This document shows, in pieces, positions 20,672-32,440 of a stretch of DNA of 64,000 nucleotides (position 1 is its first letter; every line of letters begins with the position of its first letter). This stretch comes from Buddleja alternifolia (lineage: Eukaryota; Streptophyta; Magnoliopsida; Lamiales; Scrophulariaceae). Below the pieces are notes generated by a model, which had not been told where the DNA came from, searched no databases, and saw only the letters and a program-made list of their open reading frames with translations. The DNA is taken from contig CM033395.1 of NCBI GenBank assembly GCA_019426215.1, positions 20,326,569 to 20,390,568 on the forward strand. Direction: 5' to 3'. The translations under genes and the position numbers were made by a program.

Positions 20672-22224
20672 TGTTAGGAATTTCATGTTAGAAGTTTTGA
20701 TGATGACAATTAGGATTTTTTGTTAGACCCCAAAAATATGTAAGTTTTATTTTGGTAGAAAAATTTGTATAAGCTTTGAAACGTTAGATTTGTAATAGGC
20801 TTATTAGGCTTTGCTTTATTTTATTTTAGATTGTTAGGCAACGTAGTCTTAGGCTGAGCGTCTGATAATTTCTGAGTGAGTTTATCAGTAGTAAAGTTCG
20901 AAGACTCAAGCGCCTGATCCCTGAAAGAAGATACAGTCTCCAAGCGTTCAATTGACCAGCTATATCAAGCGTTACCTTATGGGACAGAAGTAATTTCACC
21001 TGAATTTATTTCCAAGTCCAGAAGGAGTTTAATGCAAATATTCTCAAAGCATTAAGTACCAGCGGGTATTTAATTCAAATGCATTAAATGCTGATAAGAG
21101 CATTAAATGTGATAAGCACTTTCAGACGTACGGAGAAGCCACCCTATTAGACTGTCAACTATCTCAGACTGCAGCACCAACTTTTGTGCAGCAGATTTTC
21201 AGGAAAAAAGACAAAAGTTGTTCACTCGCGAAAGTGAGAGACACGCGTCAGTGCATGTGTCAAACAGACACTTTCTCCAAGAATGCCTATAAATAGAACT
21301 TCAACAACAAGCCAAAGAGAGAACAATTATCAAGTCAAATTGCTGTTGCATTGAAGTCTCATTCCTTAAATTCTCAGAAAAGCCAGAATATTCAAGAAAA
21401 ACATTCCACTTGCTTTTCTTCAAATCCTGAGACAGTCAACAAATATCTCAAACATTCTTTTCGAAGAAACCACTTTCCTATTGAGATATTCCCAAGTTGT
21501 TTGAACTTCATCAAAATCAAACAAACCGTTTTAGAAAACTCCATCCAAGCCTCGCGATCTGTGTGAAGTCGAAGTTGGATACTTGCATTATTTCTGGGTG
21601 AAAGAAGCAAGGGGATTGAAGTGATTTGGAGCAGAAATCTGTGTGATCAAGGAGCTCAAGTGATCGACTTCCATCTCTCCCTAATTTGTAGAAGATTCTG
21701 TGTGATTCTATGAGAATAATTTTAGTGGATTGCCTCCGAGTGCAAAGGAGAAGAAGGACGTAGTTGGGATTACATCACCCAACGAACCTTACAAACTTTG
21801 TGTCATTTACTTTTCAGTCAATTCCTTCATCTATCATATCATTGCATAAGTAAAACACAATCAAAAGCTAAGCAACTAAGAAAACTCTTGTGACGCTAAA
21901 ACTTTCAAAGAGAAGACTCCAAAAATCTTTCCAATGTGCTAACACTGATTAAAAGAACTGAATGCTTAACCTACTTGGTCAGAGTATTCAATTCTTGAAG
22001 TCTGAGTTAACTTTATAAAATAGTCTTCATCAGACGCTTGGCCAAAGCACCAATATTTTAAGTGAACGCTTAAGTCAAGCGTTAGACACTTCAAGCGTCT
22101 ATCTTTTCAAGAGTCCAAAAGCCTTTTAATACGAAATCTTTTGAAGTTGAAAAAGTCTTAAGGGTCTATTCAAACCCTCCCCCCCCCCCTTCTAGACCCT
22201 TTCGTATGCCACTTGGGACCAACA
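20672..22224 (+). repeat. 3' LTR of SIRE-type copia copy B
   Basis: 1553 bp with TGTT..AACA ends. TATAAATA at 21288-21295 predicts transcription start shortly after. R-U5 sequence matches the truncated LTR of copy A. The segment near 22063-22105 packs four AAGCGTY-type motifs in about 40 bases. A run of C lies near 22180-22193. The five bases after it are AACTT. The left partner duplication is outside the window. Confidence 0.85.
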
Positions 22225-23398
22225 AACTTGTCAACAAGTTAAGGCTGAACATCAAAGACCAGCAGGTTTATTAAAGCCTCTACCGATCCCAGAGTGGAAG
22301 TGGGAACATATTACTATGGATTTTGTGCTTGGATTGCCTAGGACTCAGAAGGGATACAACTCCATATGGGCAATTGTCGATAGATTAACAAAATCAGCTC
22401 ATTTTCTTGCAGTAAGGTCGACATATAATATGGATCAATATGCTCAGCAGTACATTAAAGAAATAGTTAGATTGCATGGAGTGCCAGTTTCCATAGTATC
22501 CGATAGGGATCCTAAATTCACTTCTACATTCTGGAAGAGTTTGCACAATGCCATGGGAACAAAGCTTGCATTCAGTACAACATTTCATCCACAGAGCATT
22601 GGGCAGTCTGAAAGGGTTATACAAATACTTGAGGATATGCTAAGAGCGTGCACACTAGATTCCCAAGAAAGCTGGGATGTGAAATTACCATTGGTAGAAT
22701 TTACTTATAACAACAGCTACCAATCTACCATTGGAATGGCACCATATGAAGCATTATATGGAAGAAAATGCAGATCTCCAATTCATTGGGATGAAGTTGG
22801 AGAAAGAAGACTACTTGGTCCAGAGTTAGTACAACAAACAACAACGGTTGTGGAAAAGATACGAGAAAGAATGAAAATGGCACAGAGTAGGCAGAAAAGT
22901 TACGCAGACATACGGAGAAGGGATGTGAAATTTTCTATTGGAGATCATGTGTTCCTTAAAGTGGCCCCAATGAAAGGAATCATGAGATTTGGGAAGAAAG
23001 GAAAACTGAGCCCGAGGTATGTTGGTCCGTTCGAAATTCTTGATAGAGTTGGAGATAGAGCTTACAGAGTGGCCTTACCTCCTTCATTAACCGATGTTCA
23101 TAATGTGTTCCATGTATCCATGCTGAGGAAATACATTTCAAGTCCTTCTCATGTGCTAAGTTACGGCCGTTGGAGCTATCTCCAAATTTAGCGTATGAAG
23201 AGAAACCAGTGCAAATCCTTGATCAGAAGGTGAAACAATTGAGAAACAAAAGTATTAATCTGGTAAAAAGTTTTGTGGAAAAATCATGCGGTAGAAGAAG
23301 CTACATGGGAACGGGAAGACGAAATGCGGAACAAGTATCCAGAATTATTTCGGTATGTCAAATTTCGAGGATGAAATTTTTTCGAAGGAGGTTATGAT
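22225..23398 (+). pseudogene. Chromovirus integrase and frameshifted chromodomain
   Basis: The integrase core starts upstream of 22316 (in-frame CQQVKAEHQRPAG) and runs to 23191. It contains MDFVLGLP, SDRDPKFTSTFW and QSERVIQILEDML, which carry the D-D-E residues, then the GPFEILDRVGDRAYRVALP block. HPQS replaces the usual HPQT. The frame then breaks near 23165. The chromodomain follows in pieces: ILDQKVKQLRNKSI in one frame, then NHAVEEATWEREDEMRNKYP in another after a slip near 23262. Chromodomains direct integration to heterochromatin. It is inactive here. Confidence 0.88.
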
Positions 23399-25371
23399 TG
23401 TAATGCCCAATAATCTCTCGCGCAGCCAACGATAAGCATGTCATATAGTTGCATTTATTATTGACTATAAATGGCATGATTGCACGAACATGATTACTTT
23501 CTAATTATATGATAATTGCATTTAAGGTACATTTTTGCTAACGTTTATCACTAGTTAAGCAGGCACGACGTCTAAGCAGGCATGACGTCTGCTTAGACGT
23601 CTAAGCAGACACGACGTCTAGCATTTATCGTTAGTTAAATAATAATAATAATAATAATAATAAAAAGATAATTGACGTGCTTCCCAGGTGGTCACCCATC
23701 TTAGAATTGCTCCCGTCTGAGCACGCTTAACTTTAAAGTTTTGATTGAATTTGGTACACTATAGCTTTCCACTAGTCACCGGGTCAATATATCTCATGCC
23801 CTACGTGCTCTTACGTGTCATCTATATGTCACGAGGAATGTAAATATGTGACACATAGAAAATATGAGGCATAAACGTATAACACGTATTAAGCTAGCAG
23901 CTGCAAATAATTCAAGGAACATAATAATATTATTCTTAACTTTGCTTCACAAGTAACTTTTGCAACCGCCTTAGACTTTATAAGGTTTCTAGATGAAACA
24001 ATTGAAAGAGAAAGACGTAAGAAAAAGAGAGAAAAACCGGAGAAGAAAGAAAGGGGAGAAAGAAAGAAAGAAAATTCAGGAAAAAAAATATGAAAGGAAA
24101 AGTAATTGGTAAACGGAGCTAGGTATATCGACGTGGCCATTACAAGTAAGTCTTTTACCGGTTGTTTCTTCAATTTAATCGGTGAATTTGGAATAATTAT
24201 AGAAGATTGTATTTAGGTATGTTATATACCCTTTTTACAGATTATTGCACATCTAAAATTAGGAAGAAGTATAATTAGCTAGCTTCGGTAGCGTCATCTT
24301 TTCTAGTTCATTGCAAAGGACCTAAGGTAAGTTGAAGTTCTTTCACTGCTTCATAAGGACCATATTATGCATGTTTATGATGTTTTAAGATAATTGTTTG
24401 GAAATGAATGTTATTACTTGCCTATTGCGTGAAGTGTTGACGTATATATGTTTATGATGTTTTAAGATGATTACTTGAAAATGAATGTTATTCTTGTTTA
24501 TTGTGTATGTATGATGATGATGCATGATGTTAATGCACATATAAAGAAAATGATTTGAAAAGGGGGAGGTATGGTATTTGATTGATGGTCGGGTAAGCAC
24601 GGGACGTGGGTGGGATCGGCGGACCCAAAAGACTGGTGGTGAATACCTTGAGGCGTAAAAGCCAAGATAGATAAAGCCACAATAGACTGGTGGTGAATAC
24701 CTTGAGGTGTAAAAGCCAAGATAGATAAAGCCACGATGTTCGGGAGAGCCAGCGGTTAATATCATAGGGCCGAAAGGTCGGTCATGAGAACCCCGTGATG
24801 CCTCTTTCATTGGCCAATTATTATGAACAGGTTCCGAAAACAGACGCCTATCACTATCAGTCGAATACCACACTTCGAGGGTTCCCAAAAAGGAAAGGAT
24901 GAAAAGGAAAAAGAAAAGTTTTAATTGAACTATGCATTATTGCTTGTCGTATGTGATATGTGAAACATTGCTTTTAAAAATATGAGTTTCTTCTTACTGA
25001 GCCATTAGCTCATTAGGTTCTTATAATGCAGGTGATGATCATGTTTATATGTGAAGGTTGCCCAAGTCTCCAGAGCGGTCCGACAGAGCTATGTTCATAT
25101 GCCTTGCTTCTAGCACTTTTGTACTCTGATGTTGATTTGTATAACCGCTCTGTTATGGTTTTGTAAACATAAATATGTTAATACATGAATGAAGGTACCG
25201 GGTTTTGATGTATATATAAAAATAAATGATTTGCTTTTAGTTTTAAAAGGATATATTCTATTATTTTAGAAAACCATAACATTCCAAAGGAAGAAAATGG
25301 GTCATCGCCCCTCGGCCTGACCGTGTGGCTTATCTGAGCTACATGTACGGGTCGGGTCGGGGTGTGTGACA
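23399..25371 (+). repeat. 3' LTR of Tekay-like chromovirus
   Basis: 1973 bp, from TGTAATGCCC to GTGTGTGACA. It includes imperfect repeats of an ACGTCTAAGCAGGCA-like word (23566-23625), an (AAT)n run (23639-23662) and a 54-bp tandem duplication (24631-24738). The ending GGGTCGGGTCGGGGTG is usual for this group. Reading frames inside it are not supported as genes. Confidence 0.82.
24631..24738 (+). repeat. 54-bp tandem duplication in chromovirus LTR
   Basis: Two copies starting GACTGGTGGTGAATACC at 24631 and 24685, nearly identical. Confidence 0.85.
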
Positions 25372-25560
25372 TAGTCTAACTGAGATGTCTTTGACATAAG
25401 TTCCCAGTACCATTCCCAATGTGTTTGACCGACACTTTCTCTGTCAAAATTTATGCCATACAAGTCTTTATCCAGTATTGATGTCCAGTCAATACTCTCT
25501 TCGACCTGCGAATCAGTTTTAGATAATAAATCAAACTCTTCTAGTGTCAATCTTCCTAAC
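25372..25560 (-). pseudogene. Unidentified coding fragment abutting the LTR
   Basis: The minus frame reads about 65 residues up to the LTR edge, including LTLEEFDLLSKTDSQ, DWTSILDKDLYGINFD and THWEWYWELMSKTSQLDY. The acidic, Trp-rich composition looks like a real protein rather than chance, and it ends abruptly where the chromovirus LTR begins. I do not recognise the family. The reading frame continues into the LTR only by chance. It may be an exon of a host gene or part of another element cut by the insertion. Confidence 0.4.
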
Positions 25561-25972
25561 CCATAGGAAGTAGAAAGTTTACCTTATTATCAAGGACTTT
25601 ACGTTGTTTATTAAAATCTTACAAACGCCTATAAGAAAATATGATAATGCTTTATATTACGAAAAGATATTGTTTAGTTACAAATCAATGTCCTATAAAT
25701 CTATCCTCTTTATGGCATTTGAGGGATACACACTAACAGTCTCTACGGTGTATCCACAACTTAGTTCGTACCCTCGATTTGTTTTACTAGTGCTAGCAAA
25801 AAACCAGTTGAAATTTTGGCTTACAGAAATTAAAAGGTAGGAATTATTTCTTATGTTCTTCTTATTCAACTCTTGAATTAGAAGACTATGAAAGAGGTTG
25901 GAGAGAAAGAAGATGGAATAATTCACAGCTCTGAAAATTGTGATTGCCTTATTTAGTTAATTATACACTTAA

Positions 25973-26125
25973 TATAATATATATATATATGGAGAGAGAG
26001 AGAGAGGTTCCAAAAAAAGGAAAACTCTCTCTCTCTCTCTCTCTCACAGACACACACACACACACGGCACACACCTATACACGCCGTGCGTGTGTATGTA
26101 TATATATATATATATATATATTTAT
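25973..26125. repeat. Compound microsatellite (AT, AG, CT, CA, TA runs)
   Basis: Consecutive dinucleotide runs: (AT)n near 25976-25990, (GA)n near 25992-26006, (CT)n near 26026-26044, (AC)n near 26049-26063 and (TA)n near 26098-26120. A short translated ORF over them is not a gene. Confidence 0.85.
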
Positions 26126-26326
26126 ATTTTATGTTTATTTCATTATGAACTATTTCCTTCTTTATATCCTTCTTCCATAGTTATTTGAATCATCCAAATA
26201 ACTAATGGGATATTTCCATATATTTGAGATCATTCCCAAATATATAAGATCTCTCTAAATATATATGTGTATATCCATATCATGTCTATCCATTTATATT
26301 TTTAGATATTTACAATATATATATAT

Positions 26327-26449
26327 ACATATATGTGTAGACTTGGTGAGTAAGAAAAAAATTCCTCCACCAAATATACATATACACGCCTATATATTAT
26401 ATTTGGTGGAGGAATTTTTTTCTTACTCACCAAGTCTACACATATATGT
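26327..26449. repeat. Perfect hairpin: 52-bp stem, 19-base loop
   Basis: The left arm 26327-26378 (containing GACTTGGTGAGTAAG and CCTCCACCAAATATA) is exactly reverse-complementary to 26398-26449. The loop is 26379-26397. The stem includes a 7-A run matched by a 7-T run. It is surrounded by AT dinucleotide repeats within the left LTR-like arm. Confidence 0.9.
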
Positions 26450-26468
26450 ATGTGTGTGTGTATATATA

Positions 26469-26500
<32 letters not shown>

Positions 26501-26904
26501 TACTTATATATTAATTAATTAGACCACTAATTAATTGACTAGTCCTTCCCAATTTAATATTTCAATATTAATTATAAGACCTTTTACTAAGTTAGACCGC
26601 TTAATTAATTAATTCCCTTTTTCCCGATTAATTAATTTCAATCAGTTAATCTTTTCATTAATTCACAAGGAATTAATTTACCCAATAGGTACTACACTAA
26701 GTAAAGTGTTGGATACCTTAGGCTCATTAACAAGCTAGTAATAAGTCCTTTCCCTTAGGCTAAATTAATTATCCGAATAATTAATTAGACCTTGGATTAA
26801 TTCACCTAATTAATTCAAGGCACCTATTGATTATGGATCGATGTCTAGCAACGTCGCCATGACTTCCTAGATGTTAACGATAAAAGCAAACCTCTCCAAA
26901 TTAC

Positions 26905-28549
26905 TGTTAGGAATCCCGTACAAGAAAATAGAGAATTGCAGCAGAAGATTCGAGGATTCCTACCGGTAGATCACAAAAATAGATCTGATGATTTTTCATG
27001 GGTTTCGCGAAATTTAGAACGAATAAACATACCCTTTTGATTCGTTTATTGATTCTGCAAAACAGCGATCCTCCAAGGGCTCCTGTCTTTAAAGTTTCAC
27101 GCGAAACGAGCCTTCCAAAGATCCCGAGACTCCTCCTTCTTTACAGTAGTGGACGGCTAGAGAGGGGAGAGAGTTCTTTTCTTTTTGTGTTGTGTAATGT
27201 TATCTTGTTACTTAGGGTTTGTTCCACTATAGGAGTCTTTTTAAACTCAACTAACTTGTGGAACAAGTTGGAGGCTACTCCAAAAAGCCCTAAGTGGCAG
27301 CCCCTCCTAGGGTTGCCTTGGACTGGGTGGGCTTTTAGTTTGCTTGTCTAATTTCTAGCCCATCTGCATATATTTAAATTTAAATCCAATTTAAATATAA
27401 TATATACTATTAATTAATTCCAATTAATTAATGTACTAATCAAATAATTTAATTTAATCCATTTAAATTAAATATTTAATTAATTGATTTAATCTAATTA
27501 AATCAGTCAGTCCATTTAATTCTTTCTAAAAGATTTACGCAAAAAGATACATCCCGCTCGTTTCTTATAGCGCTACTCTTTAGGTTCGTCTCAATTGGCA
27601 AAGGGAGGAATTACCTAAGGATGTGAGTGTCACCTAGCCAGTTCTGTGGACTCACATCGTAACCCAATTGAGTACAAACTGAACGAATCATTTTACGAAC
27701 CTCTTGATCATAAATGTCGTATGAGCATAAGCCCTTCACTGACGTGTCCCGATCAAGTGAGAGTTATGGAAAATGTCAAACTCACTAAACTTGATACTGT
27801 GCATTAGATTATAGCATAATGAAATTACTAAACTACCCTCAATGTCCCACATGAGTTAGTTGTTATGCTTTGGCCAAAGACTTATAATTTCATTAGCCTA
27901 TAATCGCACAGGATACTTTCTCGTTTACTATCGAGATAGTGAATCCCATCTTGGCGATCACTGATCAACTGCTACTTGTCTCATTGATATCGCACTTCGA
28001 GGTCGACCCCACCGACGGGTGATATAGGCCTAACTACTCTGGTAACAGATCCAATAATACAAGCACATTGATCATGAACCCTCAGGTCTAAGGCTCACGC
28101 ATACTATTATGATCAGTAATCCAATCATTGATAGTCACTGAGTAAATACCCATGTGATCGGATTACTACGAGCAAATATGTCAATTCCATTGACATATCT
28201 ATGATACTTGCTCCCACTATCCCTATAGTGTTTGACTGGCACTCATCGTCAGAGCATGTGTCATACAAGTCGAATCTTAATGCCCAATTAAGATTCTTTG
28301 ACTGGCAAACCCTTTTAAGTGATAAGGTGTAAGACTCTTCCCATGCCACATCTTTATTCCATAAAGGGCAAAGAGTCAAACCTTTATTCACATGGACTAT
28401 ATGTTCAATACTTATTTAGATGCCATAAAGATTTATATGAACAAAATGTAGATGCGTTTACTAATATCGTTCTAATAGTTTGTACAACATAATAAGATAC
28501 CCTAATCTAACTATTTATCCTCATTGGCATCTAGGGCATATACCTAACA
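26905..28549 (-). repeat. 3' LTR of full-length copia element
   Basis: 1645 bp, colinear with 34254-35914 and differing by scattered substitutions and small indels (for example near 28170 versus 35530). It carries AT-rich runs and no supported gene. ORFs read within both LTRs simply repeat each other. Confidence 0.93.
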
Positions 28550-28837
28550 ATCTCCCGCTTGCACTTAGTGCCAATCACTTTGGTATCTTAAACCCATCTT
28601 CTCAAGATATTGCTCTAGCACCGCCTGAGCTAATGGCTTAGTGAGTGGGTCAGCTACATTATTCGCTGAGGCTATTTTCTACACGGCGATGTCGCCTCTT
28701 CCAACAATTTCTCGAATTATGTGATATCTCCTCTCTATGTGTTTGGATTTATTGTGAGACCTTGGTTCCTTTGCTTGCGTGATGGCTCCGTTGTTGTCAC
28801 ACCATAGTGGCAACGGAAGCTCAATGCTAGGAACAAC

Positions 28838-29872
28838 TTAAAGTTCAGTAATGAACCTCTTTATCCAAACAGCCTCCTTAGCTGCCTCCGAGGCTGCCAC
28901 ATATTCAGCTTCGGTGGTCAAATCGGCAGTTGTGCTTTGCTTGGAACTTTTCCAAGACACTGCTCCACCGTTCAAAGTGAATATGAACCCAAAAGTGGAT
29001 TTTCGGTCATCGATGTCAGATTGGAAATCTGAATCAGTATAACCATCCACTTTCATTTCTCCATTGCCATATGTGAGGATCATATCTTTAGTTCTTCTCA
29101 AGTACTTTAAGATTGATTTCACAGCCATCCAATGTTCTTTGCCTGGGTTAGCTTGAAACCTACTTACTAAGCTCACAGCGTATGCAAGATCTGGTCTCGT
29201 GCATAACATAGCGTACATGAGACTTCCCACTGCTGATGCATAGGGGATGGTATTCATTTCTCTTCGATCTTCCACACTTTGAGGACTCATATTTTTGGAG
29301 AGATGAATTCCATGTCTCATGGGCAAAAGACCTCTTTTAGAATTTTCCATCCCAAATTGCTTCAAGACCTTTTCTAAGTAGAGGGCTTGGGAGAGACCTA
29401 TTGTCTTATTCGATCTATCCCTGTAGATTCGAATTCCTAGGACATAGGTGGCTTCTCCTAAGTCTTTCATGGAGAATGTGCTTGAAAGCCATGTCTTAAC
29501 CGAAGTTAGCAAACCTGTATCATTCCCTATAAGTAGAATGTCGTCCACGTATAGTACCAGGAATGATATCTTGCTCCCACTGACCTTTTTATAGACACAT
29601 GGTTCATCCTCGTTTTTGACAAAGCCGTTGTTTCGTACTTCTTCATCAAAACGAAGGTTCCAACTGCGAGAGGCCTGCTTCAGTCCATAAGTGGACCTAT
29701 TTAACTTGCAGACCTTATGAGAATCGGCATTGGATTGAAAACCTTTGGGCTGCTCCATATAGATGTCCTCCTCGAGGAATCCATTTAGGAAGGCGGTTTT
29801 CACATCCATTTGCCAGATCTCATAATCCAGGTATGCAGCTATTGAAAGTAGAATTCTAATGGATTTGATCAT
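28838..29872 (-). pseudogene. Copia reverse transcriptase and RNase H (full-length element)
   Basis: A 344-residue frame: QMDVKTAFLNG, YGLKQASRSW, the catalytic YVDD at residues 108-111, then the RPDLAYAVSLVSRFQ connection and RNase H (GYTDSDFQSD, TEAEYVAASEAAKEAVW). The RT N-terminus lies in another frame at 29901-30299. The block ends at a TAA at 28838; a few C-terminal RNase H residues beyond it are not in frame. Long and well conserved, it could still make the catalytic core if translated. Confidence 0.9.
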
Positions 29873-29900
29873 AGCTATTGGTGAAAAGATTTCCTCATAG

Positions 29901-30508
29901 TCAGTGCCCTCCTTCTGACCTATACCCTTTCGCCACTAGCCTGGCCTTATAGGTATCCACCTTGCCATCCGGACCTATCTTTCTCTTATAGATCCATTTG
30001 CATTCAATAGATACAATACCTTTGGGAGGATCTACTAGATTCCAGACTTGGTTCGAATACATCGAATCCATTTCCACTTTCATAGCTTCATACCATTTTG
30101 CAGAATCCATATCCATCATTGCCTGGTCATCACTAGAGGGATCATCTCCATGGTTTCCTTCTGCTACTGCATTCAAATTATGCTCTCCTTGTAGCAGAGA
30201 ACCATATCTCACAGGCGGTTGAGATACTCTAGTACACCTGCGTACTGATGGTTGTGTTGTTTCTGGGTCAGGTTGGGTCTCTTGAACAGTGTCTTCCACA
30301 GGGATTCATTTTGTTCTTGTAGAACAATACTTCTACCAGCTCCTCCTTCTCGAATGAATTCTTCTTCGAGAAAGATTGCCTGTAAGGCAACAATGATTCT
30401 CTGATCATCGGGAAGGTAGAAAAGGTATCCCATAGAATCCTCGGGATATCCAACGAATCGCCCTTTTATGGACCTAGCCTCCGATTTCTCTGCCTTGGTC
30501 TTTTTCAC
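29901..30508 (-). pseudogene. Integrase C-terminus, linker and start of RT (full-length copia)
   Basis: Two overlapping frames. 30209-30508 carries RSIKGRFVGYPEDSMGY, the conserved integrase C-terminal block, and the linker. 29901-30299 carries SAKWYEAMKVEMDSMYSNQVW and CKWIYKRKIGPDGKVDTYKARL, the RT N-terminus. Frameshifts lie near 30300 and 29920. Confidence 0.85.
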
Positions 30509-30540
30509 GTAAGCTGGGCAACCCCATATTCTTATGTGTT

Positions 30541-31335
30541 TCAGATATGGCGTGGATTAGGCTTCCTTCCACGCCATATCTGATACGGTGTTCTAGGAAC
30601 AGATTTGGAGGGACATCTATTCAGAATGTGAGTTGTTGTAAGCAACGCGTGTCCCCACAATGAAATGGGCAAATCTGTGTAGCTGAGCATGGATCGAACC
30701 ATGTCCAACAGTGTTCGATTCCTTCGCTCTGCTACGCCATTTAATTGTGGAGTTGTTGGAGGAGTAAGCTGTAACAGTATGCCATGTTCCTGAAGGAACT
30801 GGTCAAACTCCGCATTCATATACTCGCCACCGCGGTCAGACTGAAGTGTCTTGATATGATGCCCGATTTGGTTTTCGACTAAAGTCTTGAATTCAATGAA
30901 TTTCTCCAATGATTCAGACTTGTACTTCATTAAATACACGTAACCATACCTAGAATGGTCATCGGTAAATGTGATGAAGTACTGAAAATCACCGCGGGCC
31001 ATATTTCCAAATGGTCCGCACACATCAGTATGAACTAGACCTAAGACTTCTGTGGCTCTTTCAAAGTTCCCTGTGAAGGGGGACTTGGTCATTTTGCCTT
31101 GGATACAAGACTCACAAGTGGGACAGGGATCTAATCCCAACGAGTCTATGACTCCATCCTTTTCTAACTCGTGAAGTCTTTGGTCCCCGACATGACCTAG
31201 TCTCAAGTGCCATAGCTGTCTCAAGTTTGTGTCATACATTCTGCGTTTTCTTGTTACAGCATTAAGATTACAATCATTTTGGACATTAATATAATATAAA
31301 CCATTTATTAAAGACGCATTTGCCAACACATTCAT
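30541..31335 (-). pseudogene. Copia integrase core (full-length element)
   Basis: 264 residues with an HHCC zinc segment (H43, H48, C74, C77) and catalytic D104, D167 and E203, which gives the expected 35 residues between the last two. Motifs are HTDVCGPF, SDRGGEY and GVAERRNR. The frame ends in a TGA at 30541 created by a frameshift. The conserved continuation (IRIWGCPAYVKK) follows in the next frame. Confidence 0.9.
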
Positions 31336-32440
31336 TTATAAAATAAATGTCACAAGAATTGTTCATAAAGGAAAATAAATAACCTTTCCTGACTAAAACA
31401 GGAATTGAAATAATATTCTTAAGCCCGTTGGGCAAAACAAGGCAATTGTCTAAATATAATAAATGTCTAGATGATAAACTAAGGGAACTGTTGCCAATGT
31501 GTGAGGCTGCTACACTATGACCGCTGCCAACATTGATCATCACTTCACCATGCTCCAGCTTCTTACTTCTTTCCAGCTCCTGGTTCATAACACATATGTG
31601 AGCACTAGCCCCAGAGTCTAGAATCCAGGAAGTTGAAAATATGGTAACAAAACAATTTGTTTCTAAAACATTAAGTTCTATACCTGAAGTAATTTTTGCT
31701 TTCAGCTTAGGGCAGTCATTTTTCCAGTTGTCCACCTCTTGGCAGTGAATACATGTTGTTGCAATCCTTGGGGGGGTCTTTCCCCTTCTATGGTTATCAG
31801 AAGTAATGACGAGCAGTCCATTTAGAGGTAAATCATCTTCCAATTCCCTCCTCATGAGAGCTTGTATGTAAACAAGTCTGTCTTTAAGATCCATTAAGGA
31901 ACCTCCCAGGTCATCAACTTCAAAGTCAGTGACAAAAGCAGAAAAGGACTTGGGAAGATATTGAAGAATAAGGTTTACTTGTAGATGAAAATCCATGAAA
32001 CTTCCCAGAGTCTGGAGTCTTCCAATCATGGATATCATGTCCATAACATGACTTGCTACTTCATCATTTTCTCCCATTCTTGCTTGGAAAAGTTCCTTTG
32101 ATAAATGATACCGAATTGATTTTCCATGTTCCCCGAACATTTCCTCCAAATGAAGCATGATGAATTTGGGATTCTCCATATCCAAATGAATATATCTCAA
32201 TTCCTTGCTCATTGACTTCAACATGTAACTGGTGACCTTTTGAGCATCAGAATTCCATTTCTTGTTAATTTTGAGAATAGATGTTCCATTTTCAGCCCTA
32301 GGGAAAGTTGGACCATCTTGTTCTAAAACATGCTCAAGTGATTTCTTTCTGAGACCAGCTCTTAGCCTCTTGACCCAGTCACCGTAGTTTGGTCCAGTGA
32401 GGACATTTTTCTCAAACATTTTTAACGAGTTATTAACCAT
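31286..32440 (-). pseudogene. Copia Gag and protease (full-length element)
   Basis: The most likely start is the ATG at 32440 (MVNNSLKMFEKN), because the 35 codons before it in the open frame have no gag character. Capsid-like UBN2 sequence (LTGPNYGDWVKRLR, SKELFQARM, LILQYLPKSF) is followed by a zinc knuckle-like CIHCQEVDNWKNDC in which the usual Gly-His is Asp-Asn. The protease then carries WILDSGASAHIC. It is continuous from gag into protease, as copia elements are, and frameshifts near 31330 before integrase. Confidence 0.85.

Larger units (their letters stand above)
6379..22224 (+). mobile_element. SIRE-type Ty1/copia retrotransposon, copy B (5'-truncated, interrupted)
   Basis: Plus-strand element beginning inside pol, in the linker before RT. 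It continues through RT and RNase H (to 7990), a non-coding stretch, a very long post-pol ORF, a polypurine tract and a 3' LTR ending at 22224. Bases 8929-16274 are a younger gypsy insertion. It shares family with copy A: the pol segments 6379-7925 and 1-1530 are inverted copies. It has no gag, protease or integrase. Right of the LTR the sequence passes directly into chromovirus integrase at 22225, so B or its parent inserted into that element. Confidence 0.85.
22225..25371 (+). mobile_element. Tekay/Del-like chromovirus, 3' part (integrase, chromodomain, 3' LTR)
   Basis: Ty3/gypsy chromovirus on the plus strand, cut on its left by copy B at 22224/22225. Only integrase, a broken chromodomain and the 3' LTR remain. 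The end structure (chromodomain, a degenerate GAAGGAGG purine tract, then TGTAATGCCC) is typical of Tekay/Del elements. Confidence 0.85.
25640..26904 (-). repeat. Left arm of degenerate inverted LTR-like pair
   Basis: The reverse complement of 25690-25960 aligns with 37060-37260. Shared landmarks in order are TCACAATTTT, TTCTCTCCAA, AAGCCAAAATT, a TAGCACTRGT block and GGATACACCGTAGAG versus GAATACACCATAGAG. The rest is AT-rich with microsatellites. No PBS or coding was seen. It is best read as an old LTR facing the right arm across the younger copia insertion. Confidence 0.5.

Noticed and set aside
24385..24888. Minus ORF of 167 residues with internal repeats
   Set aside because: It is the 54-bp tandem duplication and flanks of the chromovirus LTR. 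There is no known domain, and it sits inside a defined LTR.
23639..25175. CRISPR-like or satellite reading of repeated ACGTCTAAGCAGG words
   Set aside because: Few, irregular, short copies without uniform spacers, in plant DNA inside an LTR.
26998..27351. Plus ORF of 117 residues, similar to 34347-34553
   Set aside because: Both are in the LTRs of the copia element on the antisense strand. The frame is shorter in the second LTR copy.
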